Source: Altimarinus sp041659565 (GTDB taxonomy: Bacteria > Patescibacteriota > Gracilibacteria > BD1-5 > UBA6164). Taken from it: a stretch of DNA of 64,000 bases. A program made the translations under genes and the position numbers. Under the pieces are notes generated by a model, which made no database searches, was not told where the DNA came from, and was given only the letters and a program-made list of their open reading frames with translations. The number at the start of each line of letters is the position of its first letter. Position 1 is the first letter of the stretch. This document shows, piece by piece, positions 1 through 11,863 of this stretch. The DNA lies in NCBI GenBank assembly GCA_041659565.1, contig JBAZXZ010000001.1, forward strand, positions 248,001 to 312,000, written 5' to 3'.

Positions 1-3
1 AAA

Positions 4-1416
4 TTAGACTACTATATCTCTTTGTATAGTAATTTCTTTTTTAAAATCATGTGATTGGACTTTACGATATCATTCTAGAACTAAATCACTTATTCAATCT
101 ACAAAATTAGATTTTGATAATTTTATTTCACTATTTGGTTTTCAATATATATTTCACTTTATAACAAAATTATCTCATTCTATTCAGATAGAAGTTATAT
201 CTTTTACTCAATCAAGTTTATACTTATATCATCCGATATAAAATCATCTCTTATCTTCTGGAAAATTATTTCATTTAAAAACTATTGTGTTTTGTGTAAC
301 AGTATTTCAAAAATTTACATCATAAGATAATCAAGGATGATTTAAATCTATTTTTAAGTTAGGCTCTGACAATTTTTCTATTAATCCTTTTATTTGATTA
401 TTTTTAAATTCATAAAATGTTACATTTTCTTTTAGAAAACTCTTTTCTTCTTCCATAAATTTTTTAAATTTTGGAGTATCTAATAAATCTCATATAGTTT
501 TATATTTATTTTTATCAAATTCTATTCATTTTTCCTTCCGTAAAAATTTTCATATAATCCACATACTATGCATAGCTATAGATTTTCTTTTTTCAATTAT
601 ATTTTTTTTCTTTTCTGGTGGTAAATCATCAAGACTTCATTTCAATTTGCTACCTATATCATCCTTTAAAACTTCTTTAATATCTAAGTTAAAACTATCA
701 GTACTTGATATAAAATCATCATAAGAAGTTGCTTTATTATGAGCTTCCATAATTTTTTCTAAGGAAACTTTTTTAAATGTTGTGTAAAACTTTTCTTTTC
801 CCTCTATTCAAGCTTTTTTTCAATCTAAAAGATCTAAAGATTCTTCCTCTACATCTTTTCTAGGATATTTGTTTTTTTCTTTCTGATTCTCTTTTGATTT
901 ATAATCATTAGATATTTTTCTATCTATTTCACGAAACTTCCATTCTGATGAAATTCTTTTTAAATTCGCTAAATCATTTTCAGTTTTTCATAATATATTT
1001 CAATACCCTGATATATATCTTTGTACTGAATTAGCTTTTTCTGACCAATAATTAGTTGTAGTATTGTATATATCAACTGTTCAATCAGTAACTGAATCTT
1101 TAATTTCTATTGCTTTATCTTGTACTATATCAACTTTTTTTCAAATTTCTTTTCATATATCTTCTAGTTCTTTTTCAGCTTTCTCTACATTTTTTGCAAC
1201 TATATCATTTATAGGCTTAATTGTTTTTCAAACTTCTTGTGATACTTCATCATATGCTTTTCAAGCAGAATTAACTACATCTCAAGCTTTATTCTGAACT
1301 AAATCAATTTTATCTCAGATTTTTTGATTTAAATCTGCTAGTCATTTTTTTGTTTCATCTATAATATTATCTATAGAAATTGATTTTTCTTGATTATCAT
1401 TTTGAGATTCTGCCAT
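4..1416 (-). CDS. Hypothetical helical protein, 470 aa
   Basis: Reads from ATG at 1416 to TAA at 4-6 only if TGA codes for glycine. The N-terminal 130 or so residues are low in hydrophobicity and rich in Lys, Glu, Asp and Val, with LEA-like amphipathic stretches such as KIGDKIDLVQNKAGD and VEKAEKELEDIGKEIG. The rest is a mixed globular region with Trp-containing segments (MHSMWIIWKFLRKEKG). There is no signal peptide or obvious transmembrane segment. I do not recognise the family. Its composition resembles the large unknowns at 5178-16654, so it may belong to the same lineage-specific set, though uvrC and tatD on the other strand separate them. Confidence 0.75.
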
Positions 1417-1558
1417 ATGAACTTATTTTAAAAAATATCATAATTACCTTTATTTTATCATATTTTATCTACTTTTTCAAAAAAATAGGCATTAAATATT
1501 GTGTTTTAGATATTTGAAATATAATAATTTAAAATATTTTAATTTTTAGAATATTAAA

Positions 1559-3355
1559 ATGTTATCTTCTATACCCAAATCACCTTGAATCTACCAGTTT
1601 TTCAACAAAGATTGAAAGATTATTTATGTTTGAAAAAGTATAAATCTTTTAAATCGTGTAAATTCATATTTTAACTCAAAAACAAAGCTAAATTTTGGTA
1701 AAAAAAAGATGGTTAGCGAAATAAAAGATATAAAAACAATAGTAGTAAACAATGAAAAAGAAAGCTTAATACTTGAGACAACTCTGATAAAAAAACATAA
1801 ACCAAAGTACAATATCCTTATGAAAGATGACAAAAATCATCTTTATATAAAAATAACTGATGAGGAAATTCCAAAAGTCATAAAAACCAGAATAAAAACA
1901 AATTCCTGAACATATTTTTGACCTTATATAAGCTCAAATTATGTAAGTAACATACTAAAAATTACAAAAAAAATATTTTGACATAGAAGCTGTAATATAA
2001 AGTTTGAAAATTCAACAATCAAATCCACTCACTGAACAAAAATCCCTTGCATAGATTATTATACAAAAAGATGTGCTTGACCTTGTTTACTTTGAGAAAA
2101 AGAAATAAGTGAGTACAAAAAATCTATTGAAAACATTAAAAATTTTATAAATTGAGACTTCAAAAATGTGATTTCTGGTTTACAAGAAAAGATGCTAAAA
2201 AAAGCTTCAGAGCTTAAGTTTGAAGAAGCTGGAAAAATAAAACAAGATATAGAAAGTATTAAAAGCTTGGAAGAAATCCAAATAGTAAGAGAAGCCGTAA
2301 AATGAGATTATGAAGTTATAAATTACTTAGAAAAGTATGATAAATTATTTATATGACTTGTTTCAATTAGAGATGGTAAAATAAATGATTTAAAAAATTA
2401 TGAAATACAAACACATCTTGATGAAAATATAGAAGAAATTTTAATAGAATTTATAGAAAGAGAAATAGTTGCAAAATCTACAATAAGTGAACAAAAATGA
2501 CAAACTATTTTATTACCGATTGAAATATGAAATTCAGGATGACAATTATACAAATTTGAAATCCCAAAATCATGACCAAAACATGATTTACTCAAATTTG
2601 TTTATAAAAATCTTTACGAATATGCCTATAAAAAACATATTGATAGTTTAAGTACAAAATGATTTACAAAACAAACAATGAAAAATCTACTTTCTATGCT
2701 TTGATACAAAGAAATAAATAAAGACTTGGCATTTGAGTGTAACGATATTTCTCACCTATCATGAAGCCATACAGTTGCAAGTAGAAGTATAATAGAAAAC
2801 TGAAAACCAAATAAAAATAAATACAGGAAATTTAATATAAAAACATTACCCGATTTAAAAATAGATGATTTTGCATCTATGAGAGAAATAATGACAAGGA
2901 GATTAAAAGAATTAATAGAAAAATGAAATTTACCAGATTTGATAATAATAGATGGTTGAGTCGGACAATTAAATGCAGTTTTAGAAGTGGTTGAAAATGA
3001 AAAATTGATTAACTCACTACAACTTGTTTCCATAGCAAAAAAAGAAGAAGAACTTTTTTTACCATGAGTAAAAGAACCAATTATTCTTGATAAAGATAGT
3101 CAAGAATTGAGATTAGTACAAAAAATAAGAGATGAAGCACATAGATTTGCAATTACATTTAATAAAGAAAAAAGACTAAAAAGTGAGAAAAAAAATTTAC
3201 TTGAATCAATTCCTTGAATATGACCTAAGACCAGAATAAAACTTATAAAAACATATTGAAATATAGATAATCTGAAATGAGTTACAATAGATGAACTACA
3301 AAAAATTTTATCAAAAAATCAAATAGAAGCACTTGAAAATCATGGAATAATATAA
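1559..3355 (+). CDS. uvrC: UvrC, excinuclease ABC subunit C
   Basis: Nucleotide excision repair endonuclease that makes both incisions around a lesion with UvrA and UvrB. It is 598 aa, a normal length. Residues 10-30 hold the GIY-YIG nuclease (GIYQFF, then IIYVGKS). A UVR-like helical segment lies near residues 205-240 (LKFEEAGKIKQDIESI). The RNase H-like C-terminal nuclease shows NDISHLSGSH and IIDGGVGQLNAV, and the end has the helix-hairpin-helix SIPGIGPKTRIKL. Many glycines are TGA, including the G of GIY. ATG at 1559 is chosen because the GIY motif needs the sequence upstream of the later in-frame ATG at 1709. Confidence 0.97.
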
Positions 3356-3422
3356 AAGCCATTTAAATTTTACTTTTATAAAAATATTGTTAAAATAAAT
3401 ACTATCACCTAATCCCTACCCT

Positions 3423-3944
3423 ATGATAGACATAATCAAAAAATACAGAAAACATAATTATGTAAAAAATAGTTGAATAATTGCGGCTAGTTTAGTTTTG
3501 GCTTTTTGAATCAATTTTTTTGTACTTGATTCATCACTATGACAAAAACTTCAGATAAGTGTAATAAATTGACTAGAAAATTGAAATGTATGAGATTTAT
3601 ATTTGCAAAAAAGTGATACAAATGTAAATTTGATTTCTAGTAAGGATATGAATCAAGTTAAAAGTCTATCTCTTTCAATAGTTTACAATCCTACTAATCT
3701 AAAAATAGGTACTATAAATTCTATGATTTGATGAAATATAATCAATGAATCAAATGAAGATTGATTAACAACATTGATTATAAATTTTAGTTCACCTCTA
3801 GACATAAAAAAATGAGTTAATATAGTTAACCTTACAGTTTCAAAAACAGAAGAAAAACTAGAAAATATCAATATAATAAGTGCTAACTTTACAGATTCTG
3901 CCAATCAAGTCTATCTACTTTCAAGTTCAGGAGTAGAATACTAA
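3423..3944 (+). CDS. Hypothetical membrane-anchored protein, 173 aa
   Basis: I do not recognise this family. A basic N-terminus (KKYRKHNYVKN) is followed by one hydrophobic segment near residues 17-36 (IIAASLVLAFGINFFVL), which fits an uncleaved signal anchor. The exposed part is rich in beta-type residues (LSLSIVYNPTNLKIGTINS), somewhat like a cohesin or pilus-associated extracytoplasmic fold, but that resemblance is weak. It lies between uvrC and tatD on the same strand with short gaps, so co-transcription is likely. Ends in TAA. Confidence 0.75.
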
Positions 3945-3954
3945 TTACTTAATT

Positions 3955-5181
3955 ATGCTTTTCGATACACATTGCCACACTTATCTATCAAAAGAAAAAA
4001 GTGAAATAGATATACTTAATGAAATCAAAGAAAATAATAATCTATATATCACAAATATCTGAGTTGATTTAGAAACAAGTCAGCATTGTTTAGATATCGC
4101 TTCAAAATATGATTTTGCATATGCTACAGTATGAATTCATCCATGTGATGTACTTAAATATCCTAATTTAGAAAAAACTATCAATAAACTTGAAATTTTA
4201 TCTAAAAATAAAAAAGTTGTGGCAATTTGAGAATGTGGTCTTGATTATTATCGGTTAGAAAAGGAAACTGATACTGTCTCTACCCCCTTGATAAAGGGGG
4301 CTAGGGGGTTTTCTTATATCCCCTATAATAAAGAACTAAAAGAAAAATCAAGAGAATTGAGAAAAAACATAACAAATGCTGAAAAAAAAATTCGGTATAA
4401 TTTTTTAAATTCAATAGGTATAAATATAACTAAACAGAAACCGTTACTTAATTATATAGTTGACTTTTATATACCTTCTCTATGATTAATAATAGAAATA
4501 GATTGAGATTCCCATTTTCAGGAAAATTATATAGACTATGAAAATAAGAGAACTCAAGATTTAGAGTGATATTGATTAGAAATAATTAGATTTACAAATA
4601 ATGAAATTTACGAAAATTTTGAAAATGTTTGTGAAAAAATTAAAAAGAAAATAGAACAGAAAACAATACAGAAAACCCCCTACCCCCCTTTATCAAGGGG
4701 GCAAGAACTTGAACAAAAAAAACAACTCCAAAAAGAGTTTTTCATAACTCAAATAAACCTCGCAAAAAAACTTGATTTACCGTTAGTTATTCATAATAGA
4801 AAAGCTTGAAATGATGTTTTTGAAATACTACAAAAAACTGATTTTAAAAATTTTATTATGCATTGTTATAGTGAAAACCTAGAATATGCTCAAAAACTAC
4901 TAGATTTTGCTCCTGATTGCATGATAAGCTTTAGTTGAATACTTACATTCAATAATGCAAAAAATGTACAAGAAACAGCATCTAAGATACCTCTTAGAAA
5001 TATATTAATTGAAACTGATTCTCCATATCTTGCTCCAGCTCCTTTTAGAGGCCAAGAAAATTACCCGTATCTCGTTGAAAAAATATTTGAGAAATTGTGT
5101 AGTTTAAGAAGTGAAAGTAAGGAAGAAATAGAAAAAGTAGTTTGGGAGAATAGTTTGAGAGTTTTTGGGATAAAAGTTTAA
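3955..5181 (+). CDS. tatD: TatD-family metal-dependent hydrolase interrupted in frame by a DUF559 nuclease domain
   Basis: TatD enzymes are TIM-barrel metal-dependent DNases. The opening MLFDTHCHTYLS carries the HxH metal site, then VGIHPCD, IGECGLDYYR, VIHNRKA, HCYSE and ETDSPYLAP follow in family order. At about 408 aa the protein is some 140 aa longer than usual. Residues about 110-249 are foreign: between GLDYYR and the normal continuation KEFFITQINLAKKLDLP sits a DUF559 (Vsr-like) domain with LKEKSRELRKN, NYIVDFYIPSLGLIIEIDGD and IIRFTNNEI. This is bounded by 28-bp inverted repeats. The frame stays open through the whole insert. Whether TatD still works is unknown; the site corresponds to a surface loop. 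Confidence 0.95.
4283..4701. mobile_element. DUF559-carrying element with 28-bp terminal inverted repeats, inserted in tatD
   Basis: The left repeat (4283-4310) and right repeat (4674-4701) are inverted copies matching at 27 of 28 positions; each begins or ends with the self-complementary core CCCCCTTGATAAAGGGGG. The repeats are far more GC-rich than their surroundings. The interior codes for one DUF559-type restriction-like nuclease domain in the same frame as tatD. Both ends are also read as protein (STPLIKGARG on the left, TPYPPLSRG on the right). I infer a small mobile unit that avoided killing its host gene by inserting in frame. A direct target duplication is not obvious. Confidence 0.8.
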
Positions 5182-5552
5182 TGAAATAAAATAGTATCAA
5201 CTTTCAATATTATCTCTCAAATATTTGATGAAACCGTATCTAAAAAATGATTTACTTTTCTACAAGTATCGTCAATAGTTAAAAAAATCTTTTTTAAAAC
5301 TTCTAAAGTTTTTTTGATTTTTTTTAATAGTAATTTTATTTCACTCTCATTTTTACCTTTATTTTTACTATTAATTAATTTTATAAGATTATCAATATCA
5401 AAAATCATACTTTGTACTTTTATTTTTATTTCTTCACCTAAATCATGATTTACTAAATATAACTCTAATTCTTTTTTTACATCTAATAATTCTTGTTCAT
5501 TGATTTGTTTACTTTCTTGTACATATTCAGTGAATTTAATTCATTTATTCAT
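5178..5552 (-). CDS. Small hypothetical helical protein, 124 aa
   Basis: An unrecognised Lys/Glu/Ile/Leu-rich protein, almost wholly helical, with a heptad-like stretch (SEIKLLLKKIKKTLEVLKKI). It has no signal peptide or membrane segment. The stop overlaps the end of the convergent tatD gene by four bases. It is the last gene of the minus-strand run that starts at 11697; the gap to the preceding 979-aa gene is about 16 bases, so it is probably co-transcribed with the two large membrane proteins. Confidence 0.7.
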
Positions 5553-5568
5553 AAAATTTATTTTAAAA

Positions 5569-8508
5569 TTAATTTTTATTTTTCCAAGAAACAATACTTG
5601 ATTTTACTTTATTTCATGCATTTTTTGCTCAATCAATTACATCATCAACTGAAATATTTTGAACTGCATCATATGTAGCAATTCAAAGAGCTCAAAATGT
5701 AAGTACATGTCAACCTTTATTTGCATATTTAACTGTTTTTAATAATTTCTCAGAATTAGCAACACCTACATACTTATCAGATTTAACTAATTCAAAAATT
5801 CACTGTTTTACTTTTTCTAGAGTCTTAGCATCTTTAGCTATATCAGCAACTTTTGCAGTTCATTTAACTCAAGCTAACCAAACTCTAAGCCATTCTGATT
5901 GTCAAAATGTAACAAGTGTTGCAGCATCAGCTAATGTTCAAACTACACCAAATCAAGCTCTTATCCATCTATCTTTAGATATTAAATCTCTTCAAGCCAA
6001 ATCTTTTCATCTTAAGGCTGCAGTAAAATCAAGTATTTCACTTGTTATAGGTAAAATTCAAAATCATACTTCTGTAGCATCCAATCAAAAATTATCATCT
6101 CAAGTTGCAAACTCATTAACCAAAGTTCAAAGCATTAAACCCGCAAATCATATTCTAAAAAATGTTTTTCATGTAGAAACTCACCGAATTTTTTCTATTT
6201 TATATCAAACTTTCTCAAGTCCACCAAAGAATCATCTTTTTATAACTCAATCAGCATCTTTGATATTATACTTTTTTATCAAATTATTTATTTTTTCATT
6301 ACTATCTGACATATTAAAACCATGTTTTTTACTTAATTCTTCCATTTCAAAATCAATTTTTTTTATATCTTCTAATCACTTATTTCTTAATATATTAAAA
6401 TCATTATATTCATTAGTACCTACTTTAAATGGGTTTTGAAATTTAGGTCTTGAATCATATGTTTCAGATGTCAAAGGCATATTTAAATTCATAAATTCTC
6501 ATTTTCACATTTTTTTCTTTTTTATCAGCTCCATTTCAAGTTTTTGAACTTTTTCAAATTTTTCATTTTTTAACTTAAGTGCTTTTTCATGATATTCTTT
6601 AGCCGAAGCTCTAAGTTTTTGTTCTTCTTTTAGTAATTCTTTTTTTAATTCTGGATTGGATTCAAGTACATCTACATAAGTTTTAGCTGAAAGTGGTAAT
6701 TTTATAAATTCATGATGTTTATCAAGTAATCAAGCCAATATTTTCTTCTCTGATTCATTTAATTTAGGTTTATTTAAAAGAGTGTCCATTTTTTGCAATT
6801 CTCTAATTTTTTCTCTAGTTTGAGGTAATTTCATTTCATTTCATTGTAATTGTGAAAGATATCTCCTAATTGAATTACTAAGTTTTACTTTTCTTATACC
6901 ATAACTAACTCATCTTGACCAATAATATAAAACAGGATTATCTAAACTGCTATATTTTTCTCACTCATTTTTTTTATCATTGTCATTAACTTGTTCATTA
7001 ACTGGAGGAGTCATTGCTAATGCTGTTCATACTCATGCAGTAGCAATAGCTCATTCTACAATTGTTTCTTTTGGTGGTTCTCATGATTTTATTTCACTAG
7101 ATGTAGTGGATTGTTCAACTTTATCTTTTCACAAAATTTGCTTTAATGTATATTCAACTGTATCTTTTTTTTCTATATTAATTTTTTTACTTTTTGTTTC
7201 TTTTATTATATATTCTCTAAGTATCTGAATATGTGATAGTTCTTCATTCTCTTTTCAGAATATAGATCTTCACAAATCAAGCCATGAACCAAATCAATTT
7301 AAAAAATCATTTGTATTTCATCAAGCAATTGATTTTATATGATCTATTTTTTCCCAACTTCTTAATTTTTTTGAATATCATTTATTATGTATATCACTCA
7401 TAACACTAGAGTAAAAAGCATCAGATTCTTTTGCTTTTTCTATTTTCTCAGTTCAAAATACTAAAATTTTAATCATCTCCATATATTCTCATTTTTTATA
7501 ACTTTCCATAGCTTTTAAAAGTCTAGTTTCATCTACATCTATACCTAAATTCTTTTTTACATATTCTTTTATTTGATCAACTCAAACCATCTTTCATAAT
7601 CATAGAATTCAAAAAATTCATGCTCATCAAAGTAATCACCATTTAAATTTATCAAATAATTTAGAAAAAAATCATCAACTTTCTTTTCATCATTCTTTAT
7701 TATTATTTTTATCTCATCATCAAAAAAGCATTTTTCATATAAATCAAAGTGATAATAAAGCTCCTGATACAGCTAATAATGAAAAACTTTTAGGATATTT
7801 ATTTGCAAAATCTCATATAAAATTTCACTCTGGTATCATCTTTCATAGAGCCATATAATTACTTGCTTCTTTTATGCTTGGAGAATTTACATAAGCCATA
7901 TCAACTATCTTAGTCCAACTTGAAGCTACATGTCTAACTAACATATCATTTTGACTATCAAGTATCTCTATAGTTTTATCAGATATTTGCTTCATAGTAG
8001 GATCTAGAGACTTATCTTGAATAAATTCTTTAAATTTATATGAATGAGCTAAATCAGTTTTTTTAACTCCACTATTTGCTAATTGCCCTATAAGTAAAAC
8101 TAATCAAGCATCATAAGTAGACAGAGTATCTGGATTAATCTCACTTATCCTTTTGTTTACATCTATTGATTTTATAGCTTCTATCTGAGAAGCGATATGA
8201 TTCTCTCATTTTGAAACTTTTTCTTTCAATAGAGCAGTTTCTTGTCATGTAATAGAAGTAACTGCTGATTCTACTGTTTTTTTTGTTCAATCTAACTTTT
8301 CTTTTATTATTTGACTTACAGCATCTTTCAAACTAATTCCTTCTAAAGTTTTTTTCATTAACTTTTCTTTTAACTCATTTAACTCGCTTTGAGTTAATTC
8401 TATTATTTGATCAAATTTAGGAACTTCTATACTTCATAAACCATAACCAGAAAGAAGTTTTTTCAGTCATTCGCTTCAATTTATTTGTATTTTTTCAGGA
8501 ATTGTCAT
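5569..8508 (-). CDS. Large hypothetical protein with glycine-rich membrane hairpin, 979 aa
   Basis: Unrecognised. The first 230 or so residues are helical and polar (MTIPEKIQINGSEGLKKLLS at the start). Near residues 230-310 come two hydrophobic segments (FSLLAVSGALLSLGFIGKML, then WGLLGGAGIFGILGLGKMVG) separated by a Gly/Asn/Lys-rich linker; almost all of these glycines are TGA. A long helical region follows, and the C-terminal part contains further small-residue-rich hydrophobic stretches (VGTLADAATLVTFG, LTFGALGIATYDAV). The architecture matches the two large proteins upstream. It likely acts at the cell envelope, perhaps as a secreted or membrane assembly of this lineage (inference). Confidence 0.8.
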
Positions 8509-8550
8509 TTTTTATATTTTAATTAATTATTATTTAAAAATCTAGATGAA

Positions 8551-11500
8551 CTAATCATTAGCATCTTCTAATGTTTTTATGATTTTATCATCTAATGATA
8601 ATTTTCAATCTAAAGAGTTTTTCCATACTGTAAAATTTTTTGGTTTAAAATGAGTTTCTATATCATTAATTGTAATAGATCAAATCCCTAGAGGAGTTTT
8701 AACAGAAGAAATACTATAACTTAGTTCATTATCTAAATACTTTTTATATAAATTCACTAAAACTGCATTTTCTTTTTGATCGATATTAGATAACACCTCA
8801 TCTACCTTTTGTTTAATAAAGATAAAAACTTCGTTTTTCTTTCTTTGATTATCATATTGATCTATTCACTTTAAATCATATTTTCTTACTTTATCAAGTA
8901 ATTCTGATTCTCATAATTCATAAGTTTTATTATCATTAAAAACATATCAATCTATAAATTTAATAATATCTCAATCTTTTTTACCATCTAAATAATTATT
9001 TAAAATCATTTCAAATAATTTATACTCAAAAGTTAATTTTTCCAATTTATCTATACTTTTAACATCATCTATTTTTAATCATTCTATCTTTGCTTGTAAT
9101 TTTTTATCAAATTCAGTTATTTGATTTTGCTTTAAAGCTGGTACTTCAAGCTCATTATAATTTTTATCTGCAAATGTATTAAATTTATTTATTAACTCTG
9201 TTCTACTAGATATTATTTTTTTAATAAAAGTATTTTTCTCTTGACTTAATAATTTGTCATTGTATTTTTCTAATAAACTATCTAGAAATGTAGTAATTTT
9301 TGTTTTTTGAGGTTGTTCTAATCAATTAAATTTTTCTCCTTTTTTATAAGCTATAATTTGACTTGTTAAAGACTTTAACTCATCTTTTGAATAATTTTTA
9401 TTATATATTAAAATATTATCTAAGTTAATATTATCTACATTATCTAAATCGAATTCTTGATCAAAAAATGTTATTAAATTTTTAAATTTTTCTTCAAATT
9501 TGTCTTGTATTTCTGTTAACATAATATTAATTTTTATCTTTGTATCATCACTTAATTTATTATATTTATCAGTTTTTTTAAATTCTTCAAATTTATTTTT
9601 AAATTCAGTTAATTGTTCTTTTGAATAAGTTGAAATATCACTAAATTTATTTTTAAATTCATTTAAATAAGTTTCAACTGAATTTAAATTATCTGATATA
9701 CCTGCTATAAATGAATCTAATAACTTTGTTTGCAATTTGTTCAATTGATTTCTATAAAATGTTTTCTCTTGAGTTAATCAAATATCTATTTCTTGCCTCT
9801 CTTCAACTGATTTTTTTTTATAATCTTCATCATTTTTAATTTTATTTATTGTTTGAATTATAGAATTAAATCATTTATTTGTTAAATTATTTAAGTTTCG
9901 AGTTTTAGATATTATATCTGAATATAATAAAGCTAGAGTTCATGTTAAAGAAAATTTATGTATTTCTTTTAATTCATATTTTTCTGAGTTTGTAGTTGAA
10001 GTTATGTCTATTTCTTTTTCAGTTTCAGGTTTTCCTGAATTTGGATTTTCTTCAATACTTTTTTTATTTTCTTGTTCCTTTTTATCAACCAAAGCTTCAA
10101 CTTCCATTATATTTTTTCATTGTATAATTTTAAAAAACTTATCTTTACTTGCATATATATCAATTCATTTATTATATAATTCTTCCAATTTTCATTTAAG
10201 TGCTTTATATTTCTTATCTCAAATATTATTTTTTCATATAAATAATTTATCTTTGAATTCATTTTTTTCAGAAATATTATATAAATCTGTGAAATCAGTA
10301 TCAATTACTGATTTAGCATCATCTCATTTTCAAATTTTAACATCTTTAAAATTAAACCAATCTTTTCCTCTTTCAATTAAGTTAGAAGAAAAATTAATAT
10401 CAATACCAGGAATTTTTTTAAATTTTTCTTCAGCCCAATCAAATGCTTTTTTACTTCATTTTTTTATACGTTCATTATAATCTCAGTCAAAAGTGTTTCA
10501 AATTTCATCCATAACTCATAATCCTTTAAGTAATCACCATACTGCAATTCAACCAAACATTTCTTTTGGTTTTTTAAACATAAAATAAATAATTGAACCT
10601 AAAATAGCTAATCATCAAATTCATCATGCTTTTCACATAATTAAATTGATTTCTCTAAAAGGATCTCTTAAAAAATCTCAAGTTCTCTGGTTTAAAGATC
10701 TATCATCTATAATTTTTGTTTTTTCTTTAAAATCTTCTATATCTTTTTTAGGAATTTGTGATATATTATTTTTTATCTCTTCTTCTTTTTCTTTAAATTG
10801 CTTTATACTTTGATCTATAGGAAAATTATCAAAAGAATCTTGATAATATGAAATCATAAAAACTTTATCTTTTTTATCAATACCTTGATGATTTTTTATA
10901 TCATCTATATTAGTTGGCCAAATTGAAGTATCTAAATTATACTTTTTAAGTAAAAAATCATAATATGTCTTTGAGTTCATTTTATCAACTATCAAATTTC
11001 ATTCTCAATCAGTATTAGCTGCAACATAATTATCAAAAGTAGTTGTTCTATATAAGATAGCATTTTTAAAAGTGTTTATATCAAAATTACTACTTTCAAT
11101 ATAATTATTAAATAAATTTTTTAACTCATCTTTCAAACTTCATTGTTTATTGGAATTAACTTCTATTTTATTATTATTTAAAGAAATAGAGTATCCTTTT
11201 GATTCCAATTCTCATATTAAATAATTTGTTAAAAATGCTTTATCTTGAGGATCTTTAAGTCTTTCTATCACATCTAAACTTGCTTTTACATTTGTAATAT
11301 CGAAATTATTTAATTTCTCTGTAATTTCTTTTTGTAATGTAATTCTATCATTTTTTGATTGATCTATTACTTGAGTTTGTGAAGTTATTATTTCTTTAAT
11401 CTTATTAATTTTACTATTATCCGTACTTAATCTATTAATATCATTTTTTAACTTATCTAACTCATTTTTTGTAAGATTTATATTTATACTTTCATTATTA

Positions 11501-11697
11501 AAATGACGACTAGTATCCAAATTAGATAAATCCAAACTGTTTTTTAATTCAGTTAGAGTAGAAAAATGTATATTTTTAGACACTTCAAATTGAGTCGGCA
11601 TAATAGGTTGAGGTTGTATTACTACTCTATCTCTTGATTCTGGGTCTGTATCTGCCGTATACCAATCTGCTCAATTTACTCTTTCTGGTGAACTCAT
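8551..11697 (-). CDS. Large hypothetical protein with membrane hairpin, 1048 aa
   Basis: Unrecognised. It opens with a polar segment (MSSPERVNGADWYTADTD), then about 330 residues of helical, Asn/Lys/Asp-rich sequence. A hydrophobic pair near residues 345-390 (GGLAILGSIIYFMFKKP, then MFGGIAVWGLLKGL) forms a likely transmembrane hairpin. The last 600 residues are mostly long amphipathic helices (YLNEFKNKFSDISTYSKEQL) that may form coiled coils. Ends in TAG. The next gene starts 42 bases downstream on the same strand. A terminator-like hairpin at 11775-11806 separates it from the gene upstream, so this gene probably begins its own transcript. Confidence 0.8.
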
Positions 11698-11774
11698 AAT
11701 AAAATAATTTAAACTATAATTTATTAAAACATAATTATAACTAAAATAATTTTAACACATTTTTGAGTATTATG

Positions 11775-11806
11775 CAAAAAACTACAAGAAATCTTGTAGT
11801 TTTTTA
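11775..11806. terminator. Bidirectional intrinsic terminator
   Basis: A perfect hairpin with arms ACTACAAG and CTTGTAGT and an AAAT loop, flanked by A and T runs on either side. It lies between the stop of the 970-aa gene (11864) and the start of the 1048-aa gene (11697), both on the minus strand. It therefore splits the large-protein block into two transcripts. Confidence 0.8.
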
Positions 11807-11863
11807 TTTTATAATATTATATCAGCTGAAATATTAAATATAATTTATTAGTTAAAAAAATAT

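Noticed and set aside
1559..3355. Many short fragments under the standard code, suggesting a decayed uvrC and other pseudogenes
   Set aside because: The breaks are all TGA and always in frame; reading TGA as glycine restores full-length proteins with conserved glycines in place.
4288..4485. A stand-alone DUF559 gene starting within the left repeat
   Set aside because: The apparent end is a TGA glycine codon; the frame continues to the TatD C-terminus and is in phase with the TatD N-terminus, so one fusion chain is the better reading.
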